NCBI RefSeq assembly: GCF_037976825.1
Contig: NZ_CP150269.1
Coordinates: 4,911,501 to 4,975,500 of the forward strand
DNA length: 64,000 nucleotides
DNA from: Paenibacillus sp. FSL K6-1330
GTDB lineage: Bacteria > Bacillota > Bacilli > Paenibacillales > Paenibacillaceae
Direction: 5' to 3'
Shown here: positions 1 through 9,270 of the stretch, in pieces
Layout: the number at the start of each line of letters is the position of its first letter
Position numbering within the stretch: the stretch's first letter is position 1
The notes under the pieces: model-generated
Seen by the model: only the letters and a program-made list of their open reading frames with translations
Told to the model about the DNA's origin: nothing
Databases searched by the model: none
Translations under genes and position numbers: made by a program

Positions 1-1181
1 GAAAACTCAACCTCAAGATCTTCAGTACGCAGCAGATTGACGTATTGCTTGGTTAGTGCATTTTTCGGCTCGGTCAAAATGGATACAAAATCGTCGAGTG
101 ACAAGCTGCTGAGCTCCACCCGAATCGGAAAACGCCCCTGAAGCTCGGGTATCAAATCCGATGGCTTCGCAATATGAAAAGCACCGGCAGCGATAAAGAG
201 GACAAAGTCCGTTTTTACCGGCCCGTATTTCGTCATAATCGTGGAGCCTTCCACGATAGGCAAAATATCGCGCTGCACACCTTCTCTGGACACATCTGGA
301 CCTGATTGACGGCCCTGGCTGGCAACCTTGTCGATCTCGTCGATAAAGATAATACCGGATTGCTCTGCCCGACGAATAGACTCCTGAATGACATCATCCA
401 TATCGATAAGCTTGCCAGCTTCCTCTTGCGTCAGCACTTTCCTGGCTTCCTTGACGGACAGCTTGCGGCGCTTTGTGCGCTTTGGCATCAGATTACCGAA
501 CATTTCCTGCATGTTCATCCCCATCTGATCATTGCCCTGCCCCGCAAACATATCAAACATGTTCGGAGCAGCATCCTCGACATCAATCTCAATCGTTTCA
601 TCTTCAAGCTTGCCGGACAGCAGGTTAAAACGAACTTGTCTCCGTTTCTCTTTGAGACTAACGTCCTTATCGTCCGCATCCTCATCTTCGGCCTGGGTAT
701 CGTTATTGGCACCGCCAAACAGCATCTCAAAGGGATTGCGCTGACTTTTCTGTCCTTTGGTTGAAGGTGCCAACAGCTGAACGATCCGCTCGTTCGCCAT
801 TTCCTCGGCTTTGTCCTTTACCTTCTCGGTACGTTCCAGCTTCACCATCCGGATCGCGGTTTCCACAAGATCACGTACCATGGATTCCACATCACGCCCA
901 ACATAACCAACCTCGGTAAACTTTGTCGCCTCGACCTTGACGAACGGTGCATGGACCAGCTTGGCAAGCCTTCTTGCAATCTCCGTTTTGCCGACGCCGG
1001 TAGGACCGATCATCAGAATGTTCTTCGGTACGATTTCATCCCGCTCGTCATCTGTAAGCAAACTCCGGCGATAGCGGTTCCGAAGGGCTACAGCGACCGA
1101 TTTTTTAGCGTCCTTCTGCCCTACGATGTATTTATCCAGCTCGGATACAATCTGTCTTGGCGTCATCGATTCTTTACTCAT
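1..1181 (-). CDS. hslU: ATP-dependent protease ATPase subunit HslU (ClpY/CodX), C-terminus cut by window edge
   Basis: AAA+ unfoldase that feeds substrates to the HslV peptidase in the cytoplasm. About 393 codons are present; the reading frame is open at base 1, so the C-terminal sensor-2 end lies outside. The start ATG at 1181 follows a GGTGGAGG site and gives [21 protein letters not shown], the usual HslU N-terminus. Walker [10 protein letters not shown] is at about residues 59-67, Walker B FIDEID follows the intermediate (I) domain, and the GRFPIRVEL segment is near the cut. The I domain is charged and low complexity (Met, Asp and Glu rich). It lies 49 bases after hslV in the same operon, as in Bacillales codW-codX. 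Identification is firm. Confidence 0.96.
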   Translation of the reverse strand, partial: MSKESMTPRQIVSELDKYIVGQKDAKKSVAVALRNRYRRSLLTDDERDEIVPKNILMIGPTGVGKTEIARRLAKLVHAPFVKVEATKFTEVGYVGRDVESMVRDLVETAIRMVKLERTEKVKDKAEEMANERIVQLLAPSTKGQKSQRNPFEMLFGGANNDTQAEDEDADDKDVSLKEKRRQVRFNLLSGKLEDETIEIDVEDAAPNMFDMFAGQGNDQMGMNMQEMFGNLMPKRTKRRKLSVKEARKVLTQEEAGKLIDMDDVIQESIRRAEQSGIIFIDEIDKVASQGRQSGPDVSREGVQRDILPIVEGSTIMTKYGPVKTDFVLFIAAGAFHIAKPSDLIPELQGRFPIRVELSSLSLDDFVSILTEPKNALTKQYVNLLRTEDLEVEF

Positions 1182-1230
1182 CGCGAATACCTCCACCCCT
1201 GATATGGCTATATGTTACTGTATGGCATCC

Positions 1231-1773
1231 TTACAGCTCTTCGACAATAATGTTGCTGTTGGTATAGACACACACCTCAGAAGCGATCTGAAGCGCCTCT
1301 CTGGCTATATCCTTTGCTTCCATATGTCCGGCATGTCGCTTAAGCGCCCGACCTGCCGACAAGGCAAAATTGCCGCCTGACCCTATGGCCAGCACATCAT
1401 CATCGGGCTCGATGATTTCGCCGCCGCCTGAAATCAGGAGCATTCCTGTTTTATCCATAACAATCATCAAAGCCTCAAGTTTGCGAAGCACACGGTCTTG
1501 ACGCCAGTCCTTCGCGAGCTCAACAGCGGCACGCTGCAGGTTTCCATGGTGCTCTTCCAGCTTGCCTTCGAATTTCTCAAATAACGTAATTGCATCCGCC
1601 ACAGAACCGGCAAAACCGGCGACAACTTGTCCCCGGTAAAGACGGCGCACTTTCTTGGCGGTCTGCTTCATGACTACACTTTCACCAAATGTAACTTGGC
1701 CATCGCCGGCAATAGCTGCTGTGCCATTATGCCGTACTGCGCAAATCGTCGTGGCGTGAAAAGTCATTTCCAT
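1231..1773 (-). CDS. hslV: ATP-dependent protease peptidase subunit HslV (ClpQ/CodW)
   Basis: Proteasome-like peptidase that forms the HslVU complex with the next gene. The 180-residue protein has the family core [10 protein letters not shown] at residues 8-17, a GDGQVT(F)GE segment and the [14 protein letters not shown] strand-helix. The start is ambiguous. ATG at 1773 is 10 bases from an AGGGAGG site. The in-frame ATG at 1767 would give M-T-F-H-A-T-T, leaving an N-terminal Thr after Met removal, comparable to the N-terminal Ser of Bacillus CodW. Start at 1773 gives Met-Glu, which methionine aminopeptidase would not trim. The gene follows trmFO by 29 bases with no xerC/codV between them, unlike B. 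subtilis. Confidence 0.95.
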   Translation of the reverse strand: MEMTFHATTICAVRHNGTAAIAGDGQVTFGESVVMKQTAKKVRRLYRGQVVAGFAGSVADAITLFEKFEGKLEEHHGNLQRAAVELAKDWRQDRVLRKLEALMIVMDKTGMLLISGGGEIIEPDDDVLAIGSGGNFALSAGRALKRHAGHMEAKDIAREALQIASEVCVYTNSNIIVEEL

Positions 1774-1802
1774 GATGGCAAGACCTCCCTAAGAAAATAA
1801 GA

Positions 1803-3137
1803 TTAGATTGTATTTAGTTCGTTAGCATTAATAAATATTCGTACTCCGTCAAGAGCTCGGCTCGCAAGCGCTTCGTTTTTTTCCTTTTTGTTGCGAATGC
1901 GCTTCTCGAGACTCGGAAGAAGACCGAAGTTCGCATTCATCGGCTGGAAGTTATCGGGATCTGCATGGGTGATGTAGTAGGCCATACTTCCGATGGTTGA
2001 TTCCTGAGGGAATACAATCCCCTCCTGCCCCTGAGCTGCTCTTGCTGCATTGATTCCAGCAATCAATCCGGATGCCGCCGATTCAACATATCCTTCAACA
2101 CCTGTCATTTGTCCCGCCAGATACAGATTAGGCCGTGTTTTCACCTGATAGGTTTGTTCCAGCAGTCTAGGCGAATTAACAAACGTATTGCGGTGCATAA
2201 CGCCGTAACGCACAATTTCGGCGTTCTCGAGTCCCGGAATCATGGAAATGATCCGCTTCTGTTCGCCCCACTTCAAATGAGTCTGGAAACCGACAAGGTT
2301 GTAGAGAGTACCTGCCGCATTATCCTGACGGAGCTGCACCACAGCGTGTGGCAGCTTGCCTGTATGCGGGTTCACCAATCCAACAGGTTTCATGGGGCCA
2401 AACAAGGCCGTTTGTTTACCACGCTTCATCATAATCTCGATCGGCATACAGCCTTCGAAATAAATCTCCTTCTCAAACTCTTTCAATTGAGCGACTTCGG
2501 CATTGATAAGAGCGTCATAGAAAGCGTCAAACTCCTCTTCCGTCATGGGACAATTCAGATATGCCGCTTCGCCTTTATCGTAACGGGATGCCAGATAGAC
2601 CTTGCTCATATCGATGGAATCCTTTTCCACGATCGGAGCAGCCGCATCGTAAAAATAGAAATAGTCCTCACCCATCAGCTCACGAATCTGTGATGACAAT
2701 GCGGGCGAAGTCAGAGGCCCTGTGGCAATAACAACGATGCCTTCTTCAGGTATATGCTGAATTTCTTCATTTACAACCTCAATTAAAGGATGCTGATGCA
2801 GGGTTTCCGTAATTTCTCCCGAAAAACCGTCACGGTCAACAGCCAATGCGCCGCCAGCCGGGACGGAATTGCGGTCTGCCGAACCGATGACAAGCGAGTT
2901 CAGCATCCGCATTTCTTCCTTCAATACCCCGACTGCGTTGGTTAAACCGTTCGCGCGAAGCGAATTACTGCATACAAGCTCAGCGAACTTGTCCGTATGA
3001 TGAGCCGGCGTCTTCACGACCGGCCGCATCTCATATAATGTAACGGGTACGCCGCGGCTAGCGATCTGCCAAGCAGCTTCACTGCCTGCAAGCCCTGCAC
3101 CGATAACCGTAACCCTCTGTGAATCTGTCAAAGTCAT
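1803..3137 (-). CDS. trmFO: Folate-dependent tRNA (uracil-54-C5)-methyltransferase TrmFO
   Basis: FAD- and methylenetetrahydrofolate-dependent enzyme that makes m5U54 in the tRNA T-loop. The 444-residue protein opens with the dinucleotide-binding motif [14 protein letters not shown] (residues 13-26). Both catalytic-type cysteines of the family are visible: Cys56 in [11 protein letters not shown] and the one in [10 protein letters not shown] near residue 230. The C-terminal [18 protein letters not shown] block is also typical. The ATG start at 3137 has a G-run almost touching it, so the ribosome site is unusually close; coupling to topA, which ends 15 bases upstream, may assist. The topA-trmFO order matches B. 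subtilis topA-gid. Confidence 0.95.
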   Translation of the reverse strand: MTLTDSQRVTVIGAGLAGSEAAWQIASRGVPVTLYEMRPVVKTPAHHTDKFAELVCSNSLRANGLTNAVGVLKEEMRMLNSLVIGSADRNSVPAGGALAVDRDGFSGEITETLHQHPLIEVVNEEIQHIPEEGIVVIATGPLTSPALSSQIRELMGEDYFYFYDAAAPIVEKDSIDMSKVYLASRYDKGEAAYLNCPMTEEEFDAFYDALINAEVAQLKEFEKEIYFEGCMPIEIMMKRGKQTALFGPMKPVGLVNPHTGKLPHAVVQLRQDNAAGTLYNLVGFQTHLKWGEQKRIISMIPGLENAEIVRYGVMHRNTFVNSPRLLEQTYQVKTRPNLYLAGQMTGVEGYVESAASGLIAGINAARAAQGQEGIVFPQESTIGSMAYYITHADPDNFQPMNANFGLLPSLEKRIRNKKEKNEALASRALDGVRIFINANELNTI

Positions 3138-3152
3138 TCCCCCCTGTATGCC

Positions 3153-5252
3153 TTACAAATCTGCTGCATCGTCCTGTTCCTCGACCATTTCGGAATAATC
3201 ACAAGAAGTACATTGAAGCTTGATGCCTTGCTTGCTTTTCTTCTCTACCATCAAACTACTGCAATTCGGACATGGCTTCGTTGACGGTTTATCCCATGAT
3301 ACAAAATCACATTCGGGATAACGATCACACCCAAAGAAGACGCGCCCCTTCTTGCTCCGGCGTTCCACGACATGACCTTCCTTGCATTTCGGGCACGCCA
3401 CGCCGATATCTTTCACGATCGGCTTGGTATTCCGGCAATCCGGGAAGCCTGAGCATGCAAGAAACTTACCAAACCTGCCCAGCTTATACACCAATGGCTT
3501 ACCGCATTTTTCGCAGATCTCATCGGAAACCTCATCTTCGATTTCGATTTCCTTCATTTCTTCCTCTGCTACTTCAAGCCGCTTTTCAAAGGATTCATAG
3601 AACTCTGCCAATACTTTGACCCAATCTTCGGAGCCCTCCTCCACATGGTCGAGGTCTTCTTCCATGTTCGCCGTAAACTCCACATTGAGAATTTCCGGGA
3701 AGAACTGCTCCATCTGTTCGATGACAAGTTCACCGAGCTCGGTTGGCATGAATTTTTTCTCTTCGATGGCAACGTAGCCTCTCTTCTGGATCGTTTCCAG
3801 CGTCGGGGCATACGTACTAGGACGCCCTATACCAAGCTCCTCCAGCGTTCGGACAAGACGTGCTTCTGTATAACGCGGAGGCGGCTGAGTGAAGTGCTGT
3901 TTCGGCTCAATATCCTGCTTCTCCAGAATGTCGCCACTATGAAGCTCTGGCAGGTATTTATCTTCCTCTGTCGTCCCGTCGTCGTTGCCTTCAACGTAGA
4001 CCTTCATGAAACCAGGGAAACGAACCTTCGAACCCGTTGCGCGGAAAACGGTCTTGCCCGCGGTAATATCCACAGAAAGCGTATCCAGCACAGCAGATGA
4101 CATCTGACTCGCCACAAATCGCTCCCAAACCAGTTTATACAGGCGAAGCTGATCACGACTCATGAACGACTTCACGGATTCAGGATCCCGCAGCACCGAT
4201 GTAGGTCGAATCGCTTCATGCGCGTCCTGAGCGTTGGCCGCTTTTTTCGAGTATTGTCTCGGGCTCTCCGGAACGAACGGATCACCATACTTCTCGGTGA
4301 TGTATTCTTTCGCTTCTTCTTGAGCCGTGCCTGAAATGCGCGTGGAATCCGTACGCATATAGGTAATCAAACCGACGGTGCCTTCCTTGCCAAGCTCGAC
4401 GCCCTCGTATAACTGCTGGGCAACGGACATGGTCTTGGCAGCCCGGAAACCAAGTTTACGTGCAGCTTCCTGCTGCAAGGAACTCGTCGTAAACGGTGGA
4501 GACGGGTGGCGCTGACGTTCGCGTTCTTTTACTTCGCCGACTTGGAAGGAAGCATCCCGAATCGCTTCGAGAATTTCATTGACTTCCTGTTCATTGGTCA
4601 GCTCCTTCTTCGCGCCGTTAAGCTGGGTGAATTTGGCTTCGAATGCGGATCCTTTAATGGCCAGCTTAGCCGTAATGGTCCAATATTCTTCCGGAACGAA
4701 AGCGCTTATCTCATTCTCACGGTCGAGAATGATTTTGACGGCTACGGATTGAACGCGGCCGGCAGAGAGTCCCTTTTTTACTTTCTTCCATAGAATAGGG
4801 CTGATCTTATAACCAACCAAACGGTCGAGGATACGTCTTGCCTGCTGCGCGTTAACCAAATCCATGTTAATTTTGCGCGGCGTCTTGAAGGCGTCCTTCA
4901 CGGCCGTTTTCGTTATTTCATTAAATACAACCCGCAGGCTTTGAGTATCATCCAGCTCCAATGCATGCGCAAGATGCCATGCAATGGCTTCCCCTTCGCG
5001 ATCGGGGTCAGCTGCGAGGTACACTTTTTTCACCTTTTTGCTAGCATCCTTAAGTTCCTTTAAGACAGAACCTTTTCCGCGGATCGTAATGTATTTCGGA
5101 TTGAAGTCGTTTTCCACTTCAACCCCGATCTGGCTCTTCGGCAAATCGCGAACATGACCCATCGAAGCCTTCACGATATACTTGCTGCCGAGATATTTGC
5201 CAATCGTTTTCGCCTTAGCAGGCGACTCTACGATGACGAGTGAATCCGCCAC
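3153..5252 (-). CDS. topA: DNA topoisomerase I (type IA)
   Basis: Relaxes negatively supercoiled DNA through a 5'-phosphotyrosine intermediate. The frame opens further upstream (TTG at 5279), but GAGGAGG lies 8 bases before the GTG at 5252, giving [20 protein letters not shown], which matches family N-termini; 699 residues. The TOPRIM motif [10 protein letters not shown] is at about 82-91, the active-site Tyr lies in [10 protein letters not shown] at about residue 298, and three CxxC-type zinc ribbons lie after residue 580 (CEKCGKP, CPKCKEG, CPNCSSL). The gene is 36 bases downstream of dprA and 15 upstream of trmFO, in one operon. Confidence 0.96.
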   Translation of the reverse strand: MADSLVIVESPAKAKTIGKYLGSKYIVKASMGHVRDLPKSQIGVEVENDFNPKYITIRGKGSVLKELKDASKKVKKVYLAADPDREGEAIAWHLAHALELDDTQSLRVVFNEITKTAVKDAFKTPRKINMDLVNAQQARRILDRLVGYKISPILWKKVKKGLSAGRVQSVAVKIILDRENEISAFVPEEYWTITAKLAIKGSAFEAKFTQLNGAKKELTNEQEVNEILEAIRDASFQVGEVKERERQRHPSPPFTTSSLQQEAARKLGFRAAKTMSVAQQLYEGVELGKEGTVGLITYMRTDSTRISGTAQEEAKEYITEKYGDPFVPESPRQYSKKAANAQDAHEAIRPTSVLRDPESVKSFMSRDQLRLYKLVWERFVASQMSSAVLDTLSVDITAGKTVFRATGSKVRFPGFMKVYVEGNDDGTTEEDKYLPELHSGDILEKQDIEPKQHFTQPPPRYTEARLVRTLEELGIGRPSTYAPTLETIQKRGYVAIEEKKFMPTELGELVIEQMEQFFPEILNVEFTANMEEDLDHVEEGSEDWVKVLAEFYESFEKRLEVAEEEMKEIEIEDEVSDEICEKCGKPLVYKLGRFGKFLACSGFPDCRNTKPIVKDIGVACPKCKEGHVVERRSKKGRVFFGCDRYPECDFVSWDKPSTKPCPNCSSLMVEKKSKQGIKLQCTSCDYSEMVEEQDDAADL

Positions 5253-5288
5253 AGGTTCATCCTCCTCTCCAACATTCAAACTTTCCCA

Positions 5289-6464
5289 TTAAATGATCTT
5301 ATATATAGCACCGGGTAATTGGGTAATCTGCTTTTTTATGATTAAAGATAACAGAACTGAATGCAAATGTCCAAAATCCCACCGGGTGCGCTCGATCATC
5401 TCATCCAGCGACCCGGGACCCTGTTCGAGCATATGGTATATTTGTCGTTCGTCATTTGTCAACCCGGCTAGTTCATCCGGATACTCCTGACGAGGGGCCC
5501 GCCGCTCCTTATTGTATGTATCCGAAGCCACTTTTGGCAACCAGGAATCATATTCTTCTATTATATCACTAGCTTGCGTGACCATCTTGGCCCCTTGCTT
5601 GATCAAATCCAAGGTCCCTCTACTCTTGGGTGAAGTGAGAGGTCCCGGAACGGAGAACACGTCCCTTCCTGCCTCCAGGGCTAAATCCGCCGTAATCAAC
5701 GATCCGCTGCGGGCATCCGCCTCTACCACCACGGTACCTAGCGTGAGTCCCGCAATAATCCGGTTTCGCTGCGGGAAGAATCCCGGGAGCACCTTGGTGC
5801 CAGGCGGGTATTCGGAAATGATAAGTCCCTTTGCCGCGATTTCTTCATACAGCGATCGGTTCTCCGGTGGATATATCACGTCAATGCCGGCTCCGAGAAC
5901 CGCTACTGTCGGTCCCCCGCTTCGCAAAGCCGTATCATGGACTACGCTATCAATGCCTCTGGCCATGCCGCTGACAACCATGAACCCTGCCCCTGCCAAC
6001 TCCTCGGATAGCATCGTTGCAATCTTGCGCCCATATGCAGTAGGCATTCTTGTACCTACCATCGCAATCCCCGGCCTCGACAGCAGATGAGGATCGCCTA
6101 TGCAATACAATACCCAGGGTGCCTGTGGTGAAGATTTTAACATGTCCGGGTAGATATCATCGAGGGCTGTTATAGTACGTATTTTTGAACGGTTTGTCAA
6201 ATTCCATACCCCGGCTTCATGTTGTCCAAACCCGACATCATCCGCACTCGAAAGATCAATCTGCTTTCTTTCGACAACGGAAGAAAAATCTTTGGCCAGT
6301 TTATTCGCTTTTTCGACAGATAAACCACAGGCTCTCCAATCATTTGCATCATATGACAGCAGCCCCTGATGCAGTTCACCGTTCAATATGATTCGATTAA
6401 TGGTCTTCCATCCGATACCTTCGCTTTCATGCAATGCGATGAGCAGTAAGCTATCCAGCTTCAT
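5289..6464 (-). CDS. dprA: DNA-processing protein DprA (Smf)
   Basis: Binds single-stranded DNA and loads RecA during natural transformation. ATG at 6464 follows an AGGAGGT site by 7 bases; the longer in-frame start at 6500 lies upstream of that site and is rejected. The 391-residue protein has an N-terminal SAM-like segment, the Rossmann core with VVSGMARGIDSVVH, VLGAGIDVIYPPENR, FPQRNRIIAGL and EADARSGSLITA, and a C-terminal winged helix (LTNDERQIYHML onward). It lies between sucD, behind a terminator-like hairpin, and topA, the same neighbours as B. subtilis smf. Together with comM in this window it points to DNA-uptake capacity. Confidence 0.95.
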   Translation of the reverse strand: MKLDSLLLIALHESEGIGWKTINRIILNGELHQGLLSYDANDWRACGLSVEKANKLAKDFSSVVERKQIDLSSADDVGFGQHEAGVWNLTNRSKIRTITALDDIYPDMLKSSPQAPWVLYCIGDPHLLSRPGIAMVGTRMPTAYGRKIATMLSEELAGAGFMVVSGMARGIDSVVHDTALRSGGPTVAVLGAGIDVIYPPENRSLYEEIAAKGLIISEYPPGTKVLPGFFPQRNRIIAGLTLGTVVVEADARSGSLITADLALEAGRDVFSVPGPLTSPKSRGTLDLIKQGAKMVTQASDIIEEYDSWLPKVASDTYNKERRAPRQEYPDELAGLTNDERQIYHMLEQGPGSLDEMIERTRWDFGHLHSVLLSLIIKKQITQLPGAIYKII

Positions 6465-6493
6465 AAACGGGACCTCCTTAAAATATAAAATCA

Positions 6494-6544
6494 AAAGCAA
6501 AAAAGCAACCCTTCATTTCCTATTCAGGAAATAAAAGGTTGCTT
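6494..6544 (-). terminator. Intrinsic terminator of sucC-sucD
   Basis: Inverted repeat aagcaacc (6503-6510) / ggttgctt (6537-6544) with an inner tttcct/aggaaa stem and ATTC loop. On the minus strand it is followed by TTTTGCTTTTGATTTT. It lies 52 bases after the sucD stop and just before the dprA ribosome site, so it ends the sucCD transcript. Confidence 0.75.
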
Positions 6545-6595
6545 ACCTTAAATTATAACCATAGGCTTAGCCTAGGATTGCATAAGAATCTAGTT

Positions 6596-7525
6596 CTAGT
6601 GAGTCGTGCAAGACTCCAAAAGACCTTTCTCCTCAAGCACGCTAACCAGGGTTGAGCCCATTTCAGCAGGTGTAGGAGCTACCTTGATACCGCAAGCTTC
6701 AAGTACAGAGATTTTCTCCTTGGCTGTTCCTTTGCCGCCAGAAATAATCGCGCCTGCGTGGCCCATACGTTTTCCTGGAGGCGCCGTCGCGCCGCCAATG
6801 AAGCCTACCACTGGTTTAGTCATGTTCGCTTTGATCCATTCAGCCGCTTCTTCCTCTGCGGTACCGCCGATCTCACCGATCATAATAACCGCTTTGGTGT
6901 TAGGATCTTCATTAAAGAGTCTCAATACATCGATAAACTCCGTCCCTTTAACCGGGTCGCCGCCAATCCCTACGGCGGAGGATTGTCCGATGCCGCGAGC
7001 TGTCAGCTGATGAACGGCTTCATATGTCAGGGTACCACTGCGCGATACAACGCCGACGTGTCCTGGCGTATGGATGTAGCCAGGCATGATGCCGATTTTG
7101 CATTCACCCGGTGTAATGACACCAGGACAGTTAGGACCGATCAGACGAGTTTTCTTGCCTTCCATATAGCGGGATACTTTTACCATATCCAGCACCGGAA
7201 TGCCTTCCGTAATACAAATAACCAGATCCATCTCGGCATCAACAGCTTCCAGAATGGAATCGGCTGCAAAAGCCGGAGGCACATAAATTACGCTAGCGGT
7301 TGCGCCTGTTTTGGCTTTGGCTTCCTCAACGGTGTTGTAAACCGGCAATTTGACGGTTTCGCCGTTCTCAAGCGTAATTTCAACTTCGGTTCCACCTTTG
7401 CCGGGTGAAGTTCCCCCGACCATCTGTGTACCGTAATCCAGGGCCCCTTTTGCATGGAAAAGGGCTGTTTTACCTGTAATCCCTTGCGTGATAACTTTTG
7501 TATTTTTATCGATCAAAATACTCAC
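6596..7525 (-). CDS. sucD: Succinyl-CoA synthetase (ADP-forming) alpha subunit
   Basis: TCA-cycle enzyme interconverting succinyl-CoA and succinate with substrate-level phosphorylation; the alpha subunit binds CoA and carries the phosphohistidine. GTG at 7525 is chosen because [20 protein letters not shown] then matches family N-termini; the frame is open further (ATG at 7573), but those 16 residues have no family match. A TAGGGGA site lies about 12 bases upstream, which is rather far. The 309-residue protein has the CoA-binding GGTSPGKGG loop, [23 protein letters not shown] and the phospho-His segment [10 protein letters not shown]. It is the second gene of sucCD, 96 bases after sucC. Confidence 0.94.
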   Translation of the reverse strand: MSILIDKNTKVITQGITGKTALFHAKGALDYGTQMVGGTSPGKGGTEVEITLENGETVKLPVYNTVEEAKAKTGATASVIYVPPAFAADSILEAVDAEMDLVICITEGIPVLDMVKVSRYMEGKKTRLIGPNCPGVITPGECKIGIMPGYIHTPGHVGVVSRSGTLTYEAVHQLTARGIGQSSAVGIGGDPVKGTEFIDVLRLFNEDPNTKAVIMIGEIGGTAEEEAAEWIKANMTKPVVGFIGGATAPPGKRMGHAGAIISGGKGTAKEKISVLEACGIKVAPTPAEMGSTLVSVLEEKGLLESCTTH

Positions 7526-7621
7526 GATTGATTCACATCCCCTATTGTTATTTGAAAATGAAAGCAACCGCACGGCAGGGCTAAAGAGCCCATCGTGCCA
7601 TGCCCCTTCAGGAATGAAATA

Positions 7622-8782
7622 TTACTGAACGAGGGAGACGATCTTCTGTGCTCCGTCGGCCATGGAATCAGCAGGTACGATATTAAGACCGGACTCAGCC
7701 AGAATCTGCTTGCCGAGGTCTACGTTCGTTCCTTCCAAGCGTACAACAAGCGGACGAGTTAAGCCCAGCTGTTTTGCAGCTTCGACAACACCGGTAGCGA
7801 TAACGTCGCAACGCATAATACCGCCGAAAATGTTGACAAAAATTCCTTTTACTTGAGGATCGGACAAAATAATCTTGAAGGCTTCCGTTACCTTCTCCGT
7901 TGTTGCACCGCCCCCAACATCAAGGAAGTTAGCAGGGTCGCCGCCATAATACTTGATGATGTCCATCGTAGCCATGGCAAGACCTGCGCCGTTAACCATA
8001 CAGCCGATGTTGCCATCGAGAGCTATGTAACTCAAATCGTATTTGGATGCTTCGATTTCCTTCTCATCTTCTTCGTCCAGGTCGCGCAGCTCAAGGATGT
8101 CTTTATGACGGAACAACGCATTGGAATCGAAATTGAGTTTGGCATCGAGAGCCATGACGTTTCCGTCACCAGTTACGACTAGCGGATTGATTTCAGCGAT
8201 AGAGCAATCCTTCTCTACAAATGCCTTATACAAGGCCAGCATGAACTGAACGGCTTTACCTACCAGTTCATTCGGAATATTAATGGAATACGCTAATTTC
8301 CGCGCTTGGAATGTTTGAAGTCCGATCGCTGGATCTACAACCTCTTTAAAAATCTTCTCAGGAGTTGCTGCTGCAACTTCTTCAATCTCGGTACCGCCTT
8401 CTTCGGACGCCATCAAAACGACACGACCGGTAGCACGGTCAACGACCACACCGATATAATACTCTTTGCGAATATCGCAGCCCTCTTCAATGAGGAGACG
8501 CTTGACTTCCTTGCCTTCCGGACCTGTTTGGTGAGTCACCAACACCTTGCCCAGAATTTCTTCAGCATAAGCACGAACCTCATCCAGGTTCTTCGCCACT
8601 TTAACGCCGCCGGCTTTACCCCGACCGCCTGCGTGAATCTGTGCTTTGACAACGGTTACGGGACTGCCCAAAGATTGTGCAGCTTCAACTGCTTCTTCTA
8701 CCGTAAACGCTACCTTGCCGTTCGGAACAGCTACTCCATATTGCTTCAGTACTTGTTTTCCTTGATATTCATGGATATTCAT
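7622..8782 (-). CDS. sucC: Succinyl-CoA synthetase (ADP-forming) beta subunit
   Basis: Partner of SucD; an ATP-grasp subunit that sets nucleotide specificity. The 386-residue protein starts [17 protein letters not shown], has [17 protein letters not shown] in the ATP-grasp domain, [12 protein letters not shown] for metal binding, and the C-terminal ligase domain with [16 protein letters not shown] and [18 protein letters not shown] site lies 8 bases before the ATG. It is the first gene of the operon; a candidate promoter with a cre-like sequence lies about 100 bases upstream. Confidence 0.96.
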   Translation of the reverse strand: MNIHEYQGKQVLKQYGVAVPNGKVAFTVEEAVEAAQSLGSPVTVVKAQIHAGGRGKAGGVKVAKNLDEVRAYAEEILGKVLVTHQTGPEGKEVKRLLIEEGCDIRKEYYIGVVVDRATGRVVLMASEEGGTEIEEVAAATPEKIFKEVVDPAIGLQTFQARKLAYSINIPNELVGKAVQFMLALYKAFVEKDCSIAEINPLVVTGDGNVMALDAKLNFDSNALFRHKDILELRDLDEEDEKEIEASKYDLSYIALDGNIGCMVNGAGLAMATMDIIKYYGGDPANFLDVGGGATTEKVTEAFKIILSDPQVKGIFVNIFGGIMRCDVIATGVVEAAKQLGLTRPLVVRLEGTNVDLGKQILAESGLNIVPADSMADGAQKIVSLVQ

Positions 8783-8882
8783 TCTCGAATCCTCCTATCA
8801 ACATGACTGGAACAAGGCTGGCTAACACGGAACTAATCTATGAAAGATTACCCTGTCAACCTTTATATATTAAACCCAAGCT

Positions 8883-8911
8883 ATTGTAACATGTTTTTAA
8901 AACGCTTACCT
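8883..8911 (-). promoter_or_regulatory. Candidate sucC promoter with overlapping cre-like site
   Basis: Minus strand shows an extended -10 (TGTTACAAT; hexamer 8883-8888) and a weak -35 (AGGTAA, 17-base spacing). Bases 8897-8910 read GGTAAGCGTTTTAA, two mismatches from the CcpA consensus TGWAANCGNTNWCA, over the -35. Carbon-catabolite control of a TCA gene would be sensible, but binding is inferred from the motif only. Confidence 0.4.
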
Positions 8912-8990
8912 TAAAAAGTTCACAGTTTATCCACTCTATTTGGCATGGGTATGATTCCTTCCAGATATAAATTGGAGAAATATGTAAAAA

Positions 8991-9101
8991 TCATTTGTTT
9001 TTCCGTGCAAAGTGTATCAATCCAATGATCCCCAATGCGACAACGGCAATACCTAACAATCCTGCTAGCATAATCATAATATTTCCCCATAATATGGTCA
9101 T
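8991..9101 (-). CDS. 36-residue single-pass membrane peptide
   Basis: Small open frame with strong start signals: a GGAGAGGG site 8 bases before ATG 9101, and a TATAAT promoter 45 bases further upstream. The peptide is one hydrophobic helix (about residues 8-28, LAGLLGIAVVALGIIGLIHF) flanked by a short N-terminus and a positive tail ARKNK, so an N-out single-pass topology is likely. It lies between sucC and the AraC-type regulator. No family is recognised; function unknown. The support is the combination of promoter, ribosome site and a clean membrane-helix reading. Confidence 0.6.
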   Translation of the reverse strand: MTILWGNIMIMLAGLLGIAVVALGIIGLIHFARKNK

Positions 9102-9145
9102 CACGCTTCCCTCTCCTATCCGAAATAATTAGTATATCGATTACT

Positions 9146-9174
9146 ATTATACCATTAAATCCCTTTTCATTTAA
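9146..9174 (-). promoter_or_regulatory. Sigma-A type promoter of the 36-residue peptide gene
   Basis: TATAAT on the minus strand (9146-9151) with TTAAAT 17 bases upstream (9169-9174), 45 bases before the peptide's ATG. The -10 is perfect, the -35 half-matched. Confidence 0.55.
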
Positions 9175-9270
9175 GTTAAACTGTGACGCAAAATAAAACT
9201 CTTTATCCTTTTTCCGCTATCCGTTAGAATGATTGAAAGATTAGTGAACGCATTCATAAGGAGATTCAGC

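Noticed and set aside
5253..5279. Longer TopA N-terminus from TTG 5279
   Set aside because: The strong GAGGAGG site lies inside it and points to GTG 5252, which also restores family length.
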